A DNA stretch of 33,198 nt, taken from the NCBI GenBank assembly GCA_016177915.1, contig JACOUI010000067.1, forward strand, positions 1 to 33,198, given 5' to 3'. This document shows positions 1-8,200 of this stretch, in pieces (position 1 is the stretch's first letter; every line of letters starts with the position of its first letter). Source of the DNA: Planctomycetia bacterium. GTDB taxonomy: Bacteria; Planctomycetota; Planctomycetia; Pirellulales; S012-138. Below the pieces are notes generated by a model. That model was not told the DNA's origin and did no database searches. It saw nothing but the letters and a program-made list of their open reading frames with translations. The translations under genes were made by a program, and so were the position numbers.

Positions 1-130
1 AAAACGGAAAATAGCAACCCAGTCCTTCCCTACAGTCGGCGACTTCCTCGTAGTCCTTGAGGTAAATCTCCTCGTACTTCACCGTCCGCCACAGCCGCTC
101 GACGAACACGTTGTCCAGCGCCCGTCCGGT
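1..130 (-). mobile_element. IS3-family transposase (integrase core) C-terminal fragment
   Basis: Reading the minus strand from about position 130 to the left edge gives an open frame containing ALDNVFVERLWRTVKYEE followed by IYLKDYEEVADCREGL. This is the conserved end of the DDE integrase core of IS3-family OrfB transposases, including the catalytic glutamate in the NVFVERLW motif. Homology stops near position 130, where the frame continues into unrelated sequence. The rest of the element, its OrfA and its left terminal repeat are not seen here; the C-terminal end runs off the left edge. It is therefore a truncated remnant, or the broken end of an element lying mostly outside. The family call is by recognition of the motif; the exact IS name cannot be given. 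Confidence 0.8.
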
Positions 131-425
131 ACCGACCGAACAGCCGGTGGAAGAGCAATTCGCGAAAGCACGTGCGGAACTGCCGGCCCTGGAGCGCCTT
201 CCTCTCGAACAACTACGCACCAGATTGCAGGGCGAGAATTACACGGCGTCTGAACTCCAGGCGATCGCTGCGGAAATCGGCATTCGCCCGCGACAGCGAA
301 CTAGCCGTGAAGAATTGATCGAGCAGATCGCGACGAAAATCGCAAACTACCGTGGCTACCAACTTTTGATGGGCGAGGCGCTTACTGACACTGGCGCGCC
401 GCAAAGCGGGCAGACCGTTCCTTAG
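111..425 (+). pseudogene. 3' part of an ORF with a SAP/Rho-N-like end, 5' end replaced by IS3 DNA
   Basis: An open frame of 104 codons begins at a TTG inside the antisense of the IS3 remnant and ends with TAG at 423-425. Only the part after about residue 7 lies outside the transposase DNA. Residues of about 30-85 are helical and charged and contain LRTRLQGENYTASELQAIA and REELIEQIATKIANYRGYQ. This pattern resembles the helix-extended-loop-helix of SAP or Rho N-terminal domains at the end of larger proteins. No ribosome binding site precedes the TTG. The simplest reading is that the original gene lost its 5' part at the IS junction near position 130. A short functional gene starting further in cannot be excluded. 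The function is unknown. Confidence 0.45.
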
Positions 426-468
426 CCGCTCCGCACAACGATAGAAGCGCGTTCGCTTGACCGTGCCC

Positions 469-2400
469 TTACTGCCCCATCGCCCACTTCACCCACGCCG
501 CTTCCAGCTCCTTGAGCGTTTTGCCGTAGGACCCTTCGACCGCTTCCTGGTCGCCCTGGCCCGCCGCCACGTTCTGCACCAGCTTCAAAAACGTCCGCGG
601 CTCCGTGGTCAAGAGGAAGCCCACCATCGAGTAGGCCTGCAAGTGGTCCGGCACGGTGTAGTCGCGCAGCTCGACGCGGAACATCAGCTCAAAACCGCGC
701 ATCCGCTTCGCGGCCAGGGCCTTCCTCACCTCCGCGTTCCAGTCCTGGTTCAGCGGCGGCTCGTTGGCCTTGTAGCTGATCGAATACACCCGGTTCTTTT
801 TCGTGATCGCGTGCTCGCCGTAATACTGAAAGCCCGCCTGAAGCCAGTCCTTCGACTTGTATCGCGACGCCAGGAGCATGTTGTGGCCGGAAAAATAAAA
901 CAGCGTAACGTGCTCCGGCGGCAGGTCTTTCACCTTCGTGGCGCTAAAGACGCTCGTCTTGTCGCCCGTAAAGCCCCCCAGCGTGGACACGAACAGCCAG
1001 TCGGTTGTGCCGGCGAACTCCGGGAGATTCGGCGCCAGGGCCAGGAACTTCGCATGGGCCGCGCTGTCGGCGTTGATCAGCATGTCGAAGCTGTCGGGCC
1101 GGCTCTGCGTCAGCAGAATCGAGCGCGTGAGCGTCTGCAGGTGGTTGGCCAGGGCCTCGACGACCATCCCCTGCCGCCTCGCCGCGTCGGCCGGAAGTTG
1201 CGCGTGGATGGCCGCGTGCTTCGTCTCCACGCGCGAATACTGCATCGTCGTCCGCTGCTCCCAGCTCTTGTGGCTGTCCAACCACGTGACCAGCCGCGCC
1301 GCCTCGGCATCGACCAGCTCCTGGGGGTCGCGATCGTTCTGGCAGTGCGGGCAGGGGCGCCAGGGGACGCACGTTTCGGGCTTGGGGGCCTTCTCGCCCT
1401 CGAAGTGGACGTAGGCCTTGGGATTGGTGAGCGGCACGAACTGCAATCCCAGGCAGTAGAGGCACGTGCCGTCTTCGGCAAACGCCATCTCCGGCTCGTT
1501 CGGATCTTTCTTGTTGTTGCCGGGCTTTGTTCCCTTGGTCGGGCGCGGCTCGCGGACGGGCCTTTTTTCCGGCTTGTCGGTCTTGTTGCCGGCGGGCTTT
1601 TTCGGATCGCCTTCTTCCGGCTTGACGGCGGGGTTTTCGCCGGGCGGTTTCTCGCCCGGATTGGCAGCGGGATTCGAGGGCGGATTGTCCGGCGGCGTGT
1701 TTTCCGGCGGGTTCGATTTTGGTTCTGACGGAACCGTCGGCGGCGCGGGATCGGAGGGCGTCGGGCCGGACGGGTCGTTTTGGTTCTTGGGCGGCACGAC
1801 CGGCGGCGGCGTGGTGTCGGGTGTCGTGCCGGGAGTTGGCGGCGGCGACGTTTCGGGAACGACCGGCGTCTTGCCGATCGACGGGTCTTTGTTCGTCGTG
1901 GCGGGGGACGTGGAGTCTGGCGTCGTGTTTTGTGTCGTTGCGCTGGGCGTATTTGTGCCCGACGCCGGCGCAGCGGCAACCGATGCCGTTCCTGTGGCCG
2001 GCGTTTCTCCCGAGAGCGACTTCCACACGAAATAGGTGACGACGGCGCCGCAGGCCAGGCCCGCCACCGCCCCCACGACCATCAGCCCGACGGGCGTCCG
2101 CCGCGCCCGGGCGCGCCGCGCCTCGCCCGAAGCGCCGTTGCGATGAGCGGCCGCGGAGCTTCCGTGACCGGCGCTTGCGTTCAAAGCGGGCGCAACGTCC
2201 GGCCCGAATGACGGCGACCTAGGGCCGCCGGCCGCGCTCACGGGCGGTGTCAGGCTCCCTTGCAGCGGCGGCTCCGCGCCGGCCGCCGCCGGCGCGACGA
2301 ACTTCGCGCCGCACTTCGGGCAGGTCCCGCGCTTTCCCGCGGCCGAGTCCGCAACGCGCATGCCCTTGCCGCAGTTGCGGCACCGGAACTCAATCGCCAT
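469..2400 (-). CDS. Zinc-ribbon membrane protein with Pro-rich linker and degenerate gluzincin-like C-terminal domain
   Basis: The protein has 643 residues. The start at 2400 is chosen because the zinc ribbon begins there (C7/C10 and C27/C30), although the frame is open further upstream. After the ribbon comes a linker, one membrane segment at about residues 101-125, then about 170 residues dominated by Pro, Thr, Asn and Lys, probably a flexible extracytoplasmic spacer. Two further CxxC pairs (313-316 and 350-353) could bind metal. The last 150 residues resemble the C-terminal half of planctomycete DUF1570-type gluzincin peptidases: a helix around H506, a WLQAGFQYYGEH segment, and an end matching SYGKTLKELEAAWVKW. 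In an active enzyme HExxH and WLxEG would be expected, but here they are HNMLL and WLQAG. It is therefore probably not a peptidase. Family assignment of the last domain is by pattern memory and is moderate. Confidence 0.75.
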   Translation of the reverse strand: MAIEFRCRNCGKGMRVADSAAGKRGTCPKCGAKFVAPAAAGAEPPLQGSLTPPVSAAGGPRSPSFGPDVAPALNASAGHGSSAAAHRNGASGEARRARARRTPVGLMVVGAVAGLACGAVVTYFVWKSLSGETPATGTASVAAAPASGTNTPSATTQNTTPDSTSPATTNKDPSIGKTPVVPETSPPPTPGTTPDTTPPPVVPPKNQNDPSGPTPSDPAPPTVPSEPKSNPPENTPPDNPPSNPAANPGEKPPGENPAVKPEEGDPKKPAGNKTDKPEKRPVREPRPTKGTKPGNNKKDPNEPEMAFAEDGTCLYCLGLQFVPLTNPKAYVHFEGEKAPKPETCVPWRPCPHCQNDRDPQELVDAEAARLVTWLDSHKSWEQRTTMQYSRVETKHAAIHAQLPADAARRQGMVVEALANHLQTLTRSILLTQSRPDSFDMLINADSAAHAKFLALAPNLPEFAGTTDWLFVSTLGGFTGDKTSVFSATKVKDLPPEHVTLFYFSGHNMLLASRYKSKDWLQAGFQYYGEHAITKKNRVYSISYKANEPPLNQDWNAEVRKALAAKRMRGFELMFRVELRDYTVPDHLQAYSMVGFLLTTEPRTFLKLVQNVAAGQGDQEAVEGSYGKTLKELEAAWVKWAMGQ

Positions 2401-2567
2401 GGTCCACTCGACGAGATGCGCTTTTCGGGGGAGGGAGCGGAAAAGGGCCGAAAAAGCGGCCGCGATCGCCACAGGTAGGCTAGACCCCCGCCGCCGGGAT
2501 TGCAAGCAGAGATGCCTTCCGGCCGCCGAACGGCGACCGGCGCCGCGCGACGCTTGGTCGTCAAGAC

Positions 2568-3992
2568 TCACGTTTCGTCCGGATTCTCCGGCCCGAAGTT
2601 CGAACCTCCCGCATCCGGCCGGCGGTCCTCGCGCGGCGGTTCGCTCGCTTCCGCGGCGCGCGACACCGCGTCCATCGCCAGGATGTGCAAGTCGTCGTCG
2701 TCTCGAAAATGCTCACGGACCATCTCGCGGGCGGCGGGGGCGGCGGCCCACAGCGTTCGCGCGACGTCCTCCGCCAAGTCCTGGTTGTTGTCGATGATGG
2801 CGGAGCGCAGCAGGGAGATCAGCTTCGTCGCGGCCGGCACCGCGGCCGTCCCAAAGGCCAGGAGCGCCCGCACGGCGGCTGCGCCAACCTCTGCCGAGTC
2901 GTCCGTCAGGAGGTCCGACAAAGGTCGCACGAGCTGCGCCGCGTGGCCGGCCAGATATCCGGCCGCATAGGCTGCGCCCGCGCGGACCGAGTCGTGCGTG
3001 CTGCACATCGCGTCGAGGATCTGCGGCAGGGCCGGGGCGGCCTGGGGGCCGATCGCGCCCAGCACAACCGCCGCCGCCGCCGCCACGTGCGGATCGTCGT
3101 CCGCCAGCCGCGCCCCGACCGGCCCGACGGACTCCGCCGCCGCGGGCCCAAGCTTCTCCAACTCCCACAGCGCCGCCAGCCGCACCGACGGCGACGCGCT
3201 GTCGAGCCGGGAAGCAAGGCCGTTTGCCGTCAGGGGCGCGGCGCGAAGGCGGCCCGGCGTGTCAAAATCGCGCGGATGAAAGAGCGTGTCGCCGGTGCGG
3301 CGCAGGAACCTCAGGCCGTCCCGCAACGCGGACGCCGCATCCAGGCGAAGATGGCCCGCCCAGGGCGGGCCCTCTTCGCCGCGGGCGAAGGCGAAAAGCG
3401 CCATCGCGTAGCCGAAAATCCGCGCCGGCAGGTGGCCCTGACGGCGCATCGTCCACCAGCTCCGACGGCCCAGGCGGTAGTGGTCTTCGCGGAGCACGGA
3501 GTTGGCGGCGAAGATTCCGACGCCCAGATAGACCGGCGCGAGGTCGGCGATCAGCGCGTGGTCGGGGAGGTCCTGGGTAACGTGCCCACCCGCCAGCAGC
3601 AGCTCGTGCGCCATCTCGCGCGCTAGCGCAGCCACAAGCTGCTCCGGGTCGCTCGTCTGGCTGCGGGTGACGCGAATGGTTTCGGGCGGGGCTTCATCGG
3701 CGTTTTCGTTTTGGGTTGGGTCGCCCTCCTCCTCGGCGAGGTCATCAAGAATCTCAAGCTGCAGACGGCGGGCTTCGACGCCCATGTAGCCCGCCACGCG
3801 CGCCATAAGCCGCCGCATGTCGGCCTCGCTGCCGGCGTACGGGTCCGGGAAGAACTGCGGCGTGGGGAGGACGACTTCGGCGCTGCGCAACCGGGCAATC
3901 CCCAGTCGATCGGCCAGCCAGCGCATGCGCGTTTCGGTCCAGGTCTTTTCCCAGGTGTTGAGCGGGCAGGAGGGGGAAAAGAAGGAGAGCAT
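2568..3992 (-). CDS. HEAT-repeat protein with altered HExxH-like motif
   Basis: The protein has 474 residues and lies 167 bp upstream of the zinc-ribbon gene on the same strand. The N-terminal 200 residues (CPLNTWEKTWTETRMRWLAD, then VVLPTPQFFPDPYAGSE) match a planctomycete-restricted protein type I recognise without a named function. Within it, residues 125-129 read REMAH, followed by ELLLAGG, where related proteins that I recall have HELxH. The Glu and second His are kept and the first His is Arg. Residues of about 240-430 form Ala/Leu-rich helical pairs typical of HEAT repeats (RLDSASPSVRLAALWELEKLG, then repeats with DDxPHVAAAAAVVLGAIG). The acidic tail is disordered. No signal peptide is evident, so a cytoplasmic scaffold is likely. 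Metal binding is doubtful. Confidence 0.75.
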   Translation of the reverse strand: MLSFFSPSCPLNTWEKTWTETRMRWLADRLGIARLRSAEVVLPTPQFFPDPYAGSEADMRRLMARVAGYMGVEARRLQLEILDDLAEEEGDPTQNENADEAPPETIRVTRSQTSDPEQLVAALAREMAHELLLAGGHVTQDLPDHALIADLAPVYLGVGIFAANSVLREDHYRLGRRSWWTMRRQGHLPARIFGYAMALFAFARGEEGPPWAGHLRLDAASALRDGLRFLRRTGDTLFHPRDFDTPGRLRAAPLTANGLASRLDSASPSVRLAALWELEKLGPAAAESVGPVGARLADDDPHVAAAAAVVLGAIGPQAAPALPQILDAMCSTHDSVRAGAAYAAGYLAGHAAQLVRPLSDLLTDDSAEVGAAAVRALLAFGTAAVPAATKLISLLRSAIIDNNQDLAEDVARTLWAAAPAAREMVREHFRDDDDLHILAMDAVSRAAEASEPPREDRRPDAGGSNFGPENPDET

Positions 3993-4092
3993 GAAGAAGC
4001 GATCTGCGCGACGGACTGCGCCGAGGTAGGTGGACCGTGCCGGCCGTGATGAGGCTCGGTTCTCATGTTAGCTTGCGGGCGGCGAACTCACC

Positions 4093-4140
4093 ATCGAGAT
4101 CGAGTACGAGAACGAGGACGAGGACGACGAAAAGAAGGCA
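4093..4140. repeat. 6-bp degenerate tandem array (GACGAG type)
   Basis: Eight consecutive hexamers can be read in phase: ATCGAG twice, then TACGAG, AACGAG, GACGAG, GACGAC, GAAAAG and AAGGCA. The array lies in the 273-bp gap between the HEAT-repeat gene and the small secreted protein gene, next to the terminator of the latter. A similar array with the same AACGAG-GACGAG start occurs at 21387-21416. No start site or conserved protein was recognised across it. Confidence 0.6.
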
Positions 4141-4154
4141 GGGTCGAAACGCGC

Positions 4155-4190
4155 AAACGAAAACTCCCCCGAGGTGTTCTCGGGGGAGCC
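4155..4190 (-). terminator. Intrinsic terminator of the small secreted protein gene
   Basis: A perfect 10-bp inverted repeat (4164-4173 CTCCCCCGAG with 4179-4188 CTCGGGGGAG) closes a 5-nt loop. Reading the minus strand it is followed at once by TTTTCGTTT, a fair U-tract. It lies about 77 bp after the stop codon of the minus-strand gene ending at 4266. This is the clearest rho-independent terminator in the window. Confidence 0.85.
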
Positions 4191-4265
4191 TTGCCGGCTG
4201 CGGCCGCAGGTTGGATGCCGGTCTCAGGCGTGAATTCGCTGCGGCCGGGCCGGGCGTTTGTTTCG

Positions 4266-4787
4266 TTACGGCATGATCCAGCGGATCGCGTTCCGCACCG
4301 GCTGGCCCTCGACGAAGGCCTTGGGCTGACCCAGGACGCCGCGGCCGATGTAGACCGGCCGCTCGCTCCCCAGGCCCAACAGCGGCCGGTAGACCGCCAC
4401 CGGCACCCGCTGCTCGTAGCCCAGGCCGGCCGTGTACGTTTGCGTCTGGCACACCGGGACGCACTGGCAAGGCTGCAGCGCCGCGTATTGCGGCACCGTC
4501 TGCAGCGCCTGCACGGTCTGCCCGCTGGCGTAGACCGGCGAGCTGGTCACGGTGTACTCGACGGGCACGCCCGAGGCGTCGACCGTCTGGTAGCGGACGA
4601 CCTGCACCTGCTGGGCAGGAACCTGCCGCAGGGCGACCTGCTGCACAGGAACTTGCTGCGCCGGAACCTGCCGCGCGACCTGCGTCCGGTAGACCGGCCG
4701 GGCGACGGCCCAGTCGCCGTTCTGCGCCCTGGCCACCGACCCGAAGAGCATGACGGCCGCCGTGCACATGAGAATGATCTTGTTCAT
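4266..4787 (-). CDS. Small secreted Gln/Val/Pro-repeat protein
   Basis: The protein has 173 residues with a clear Sec signal peptide (MNKIILMCTAAVMLFGSVARA, cleavage near residue 21). The start is supported by a purine-rich GGAAAGGAAA just upstream. Residues of about 30-65 are a run of QVPAQQV-like heptads (QVPAQQVPVQQV, then QVPAQQVQVV), followed by a Tyr/Gln/Val-rich region and one Cys-containing stretch (QPCQCVPVCQ). No catalytic domain is visible. Such low-complexity exported proteins are common in planctomycetes and may be cell-envelope or matrix proteins, but this is inference. The gene is monocistronic: a 507-bp gap lies upstream and a strong terminator downstream. Confidence 0.8.
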   Translation of the reverse strand: MNKIILMCTAAVMLFGSVARAQNGDWAVARPVYRTQVARQVPAQQVPVQQVALRQVPAQQVQVVRYQTVDASGVPVEYTVTSSPVYASGQTVQALQTVPQYAALQPCQCVPVCQTQTYTAGLGYEQRVPVAVYRPLLGLGSERPVYIGRGVLGQPKAFVEGQPVRNAIRWIMP

Positions 4788-5294
4788 GGTGGTTTCCTTT
4801 CCTTCTGCTTGTCCCTTGCAATGCTACGCACGAGACTCACGGGGGCCAGGGCGTAGTTGGTTTTCTAAGAGGGATGGAAACGCAACTGCGGTGCCAAACC
4901 GCGCGAACCGGATGCGGATCGGACTGCGCAGCGCTGACAGCGGCCGCAAAGTTTGCCGCGGCGATCCATCTTCGCGCGCGGGGTCGCAAATGCGCGCGTT
5001 GGCAGGCGGAATTGCGCCGCCGCAGGTCCGATTCTTTGCTGCCGCGGTCAAAGTCGCTGTAATTCGTACAAACGCGTAGCGGCGCCGTGTCACGTTCGCT
5101 CCGCTGGCGATGCGCAATCGACGACACGCTGGCGCCGCCGGCGGACTCGCCTCGCCGGACGGCGCGAAAGGAGATGCGGCGAGAAATCGCCCGCCGCACG
5201 TGCATTGAGAGCGACAGCAGCAGCGCGGGCGGGAAATGGCCGTGCTGGCGTGCGACGCAGTCATCAAGGGGTGGGCGGTGCCGGCCGTGCCCAC
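4788..5294. other. Gene-free gap upstream of the small secreted protein gene
   Basis: These 507 bp hold no frame with a recognisable protein; open frames through it have skewed composition and no binding site. No tRNA cloverleaf was found. Apart from the ribosome binding site near 4790-4800 and the inverted repeat at 5270-5295, I see nothing assignable. A promoter for the minus-strand gene must lie here but no convincing -35/-10 pair was picked out. Confidence 0.5.
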
Positions 5295-5295
5295 C
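5270..5295. repeat. 7-bp inverted repeat touching a stop codon
   Basis: GGTGGGC at 5270-5276 and GCCCACC at 5289-5295 form a perfect stem with a 12-nt GC-rich loop. The right arm shares its last base with the stop codon (5295-5297, minus strand) of the giant PVC-heme gene. There is no T-tract, so a classical terminator is unlikely; it may stabilise the mRNA 3' end. Confidence 0.5.
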
Positions 5296-8200
5296 TACTT
5301 GGGCACGAGCTTGATCGAGCGCAGGTCGATGAGCGCGCCCTGGATCCTTCGGTCCGCTTGCATCACCAGCCGGTGCTGTCCCGCCGAAAGCTCCATGGTC
5401 CCGACCTCCGCCTGGCGGTAGTCGTCCCAGGTGCCTGTGCCGCCGACCTTGACCGCCAGCACGCGGCCGGCGGACTCGATCAGGGCGGTGTTGACGGCCG
5501 TGCCCGTGTGGCAGGCCCAGTCGAGGTGCACGGCGTAGCGACCGTCCTTGGGCACCTCGATGCGCCACACCGCCTGGTCGTCCAGGCTGCTCCAGTAGCC
5601 GAGATTCTTGTACGTCTCCTCCAGCACGAGCGTGCTGCCGTAGATTTCGCACGTCGAGGTGTCCAGGAGCAGCGAGCCATCCGCGGCCGGGCGCACGAGA
5701 GCGGGATCGTTGCCAGCAAAGGTCTTCCGCGGCGGCAGCGGCACCTTCGTGCGGACGTAGGCGATGATGTCGGCCAGGTCCTGGGCCTTCAGGTCCTTTT
5801 CGATCCCCTCGGGCATGGTCGATTTGCCGGAGCTGGCAAGCTGTTCGATGTCGCCGCGGAGCACCGTCAGCTCTTTTCCCTCCTGGGCCTTGAGCGTGAT
5901 GCTGGCGGTGGTTTCGGCCGAGAGCAGGCCGGTCGTTGAGACGCCGTCCTTCGTGAGGACCGTGTAGGCCGTGTAGCGCGATTCAACCGCGCGGTTGGGG
6001 TCGAGGACGGCGACGAGCAGCGCTTCGGGCGACTTGTCAGCCAAGGCCGCCAGGTCCGGGCCCACTTCATGTCCGATCCCGCCGAGCTTGTGACAAACAG
6101 AGCAGGTCTTTTGAAACAGAGTCGCCCCGCGGTCGAGATCGGCCTTCCCGGCCAGCGCCGATTGGTATTGCGCGATGATCTTCTGGCGGTCGGACGACGA
6201 CGCGACGGCGAAGAGTTTTTGCGCGCGGTTTCGCATGTCGACGACCTTGCTGTCCAACAGCCGCTGCCGACGGGCGGCGTCGAGGGCCGATGCCTCCATG
6301 TCGCCCGATTCGAGCGCGGCCAGCAACGGCCCGTGCCACGCCTCGCGCGCGAGCAGGGCGTCGAGCAACTGCGGGCGCAGGGTGGGGCTGGATTCTTTCC
6401 AGCGGGCGAGCAAGATCGCGGGCACGCGGTCGTGACGCACGCGCGCCAGCGCCGACACCGCCGCCTGCTGGAGCGACGGCGCCGATTGCGGAGAGAGGAG
6501 CACCGAAAAGAGGTCGAGGTCCGGCTCGACGCCGTTGGGCCCGCGGCCGAGGACGGCCACGGCCGCCGCGCGGTCGGACTCGGCGGCGGATGCGTCGGCC
6601 GCGAGCATGCGCGCCGCGGAAAACAGCGTCGGCAGGCGCGACAGCGTCGCCCTGAGTCGCGAGTCGCCGTCTTTTTGCAGTTTTTCGAGCGGGCGGTTGT
6701 GCCGCGCCAGGGCATCCAGAAGCGTGGCCAGCGCCGCGAACTGCCACGTCGCGTGCCGCCCCTCCGTCGGCTGCGTGACGGCCTCCAGCAACGTGGCCAG
6801 GGCCGAATCGCTCTTTAGTCCGGCGGCGACGGCGAGCAGCGCATCGAGATGATGGCGCGTGGACTCGTCAGGCGGGGTGTTTTGCAGGAACTCGGCCAAC
6901 AGGCCGTCGATATTCCCTTTGTGGACGGAACTCATGATCGCCGCGACGAGGAACCGGTCGCCGCCATCGGCCGAAAGCATCCGCCCCAGCACCACGCCCG
7001 AACTGCGATCTGCGACCGCTCCCAGCGTGTACGCGACCTGCATACGCACGGCGGGGTCGGGATCGTCGGCCAGCGCAGCCAGCTTTTGCAGCAGTTCCGC
7101 CGGCCGCTCCTTGAGGTTTTCGCACAACCTCGCCGCGTGCCGCCGCACGCCGGGATGCTCGTCCTTCAATCCGCGGACGAGAGTTACCGGCGAAATCGCA
7201 GCCAAGCCGTCGAGCGTGCCAAGCGAATGAAGCCGGCACAGCGGCCTCGCACTTCCCGCAGCCTGTTGCTCCAACAGCGGGACCGCGCTCTTGTCCGCGC
7301 GCTGAATCAAAAGCTGCTGCGCCATGTCGCGCTGCCAACCGCTTTCGGTATCGAGCGCCGCCACAAGCTGCGCCGTGTCGAGCTTGTCCAGCCGCGGGAC
7401 CGGCCGCGGCTTCTGGCCGACGGGGTACACGCGGTAAATCCGCCCGCGGTCGTGGCCGGCCCGCAGGTCGAGGCGCTTTTGCCAGTGGTCGGGAATCCAC
7501 TGCGGGTGTTCGATCACGTGGCGGTACATATCGGCGATCCACAGCGCCCCGTCCGGCCCCGTCTGGATCGTCGTCGGCCGGAACCAGTTGTCCGTGGAAA
7601 CGAGAAACTCAGAGCGCTGCTCGTCGGGCGCGCGCTGGCTTTTGAACGTCACCCCGTCCTCCCGCATCACCTCGCGATGGACGAGATTGTGCACCGGCTC
7701 GCTGAGGAAGGCGTTTCCGGCGAACGCGGGGCCGAACAGCGAATCGCGATAGATCGTCACGCTGCACGCCGAGGTGAACCGGTTCGCCCGGTCGAAGTCG
7801 TTGAATCGCTCCACCGTCCGGCTGGCAGGGAACACGGGCGCCGCGCCAGGGGCCACGGAAACGTCGCTCCGCGGATCAGGCGGCGCGAAGTGCGGGTTGC
7901 GGCGCAGGTAATAGTCATCCAGCACGTAGTGATACATCGGGCGGCTGTTGTTGCAGCCAAACCAGTCGCCCCAATCGTCGCGGCAGCGGCCGAACTGCGC
8001 CTGGCCGGTCGTCACATCGATCGCCCCGTCGTCGGGCCGGATGCGGATGTCGCGGCCGCTGATGTTCACTTCCTGGCCGGTCTTCAGCGATTTCACTTTG
8101 CCGCCGCTGTCGCCGTTGGCCAGGTGAACCCAGTTGTCGAGTCCCCAAACGAGACCGTTGACGCGATGCTGCTGGTTCCCTTCGCTAAAACCGGTGAAAA

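Noticed and set aside
457..1728. 423-codon plus-strand frame opposite the zinc-ribbon gene
   Set aside because: Antisense shadow; skewed composition, no motifs.
5020..5060. GGTCCGATTC looked like a tRNA T-loop
   Set aside because: No matching acceptor, anticodon or D arms could be folded around it.
4824..5294. 156-codon minus-strand frame in the gap before the giant gene
   Set aside because: No ribosome binding site, unnatural Arg/Ala/Pro composition, no recognisable motif; treated as non-coding.
5270..5295. Inverted repeat as a rho-independent terminator of the giant gene
   Set aside because: No T-tract follows on the minus strand and the stem overlaps the stop codon.
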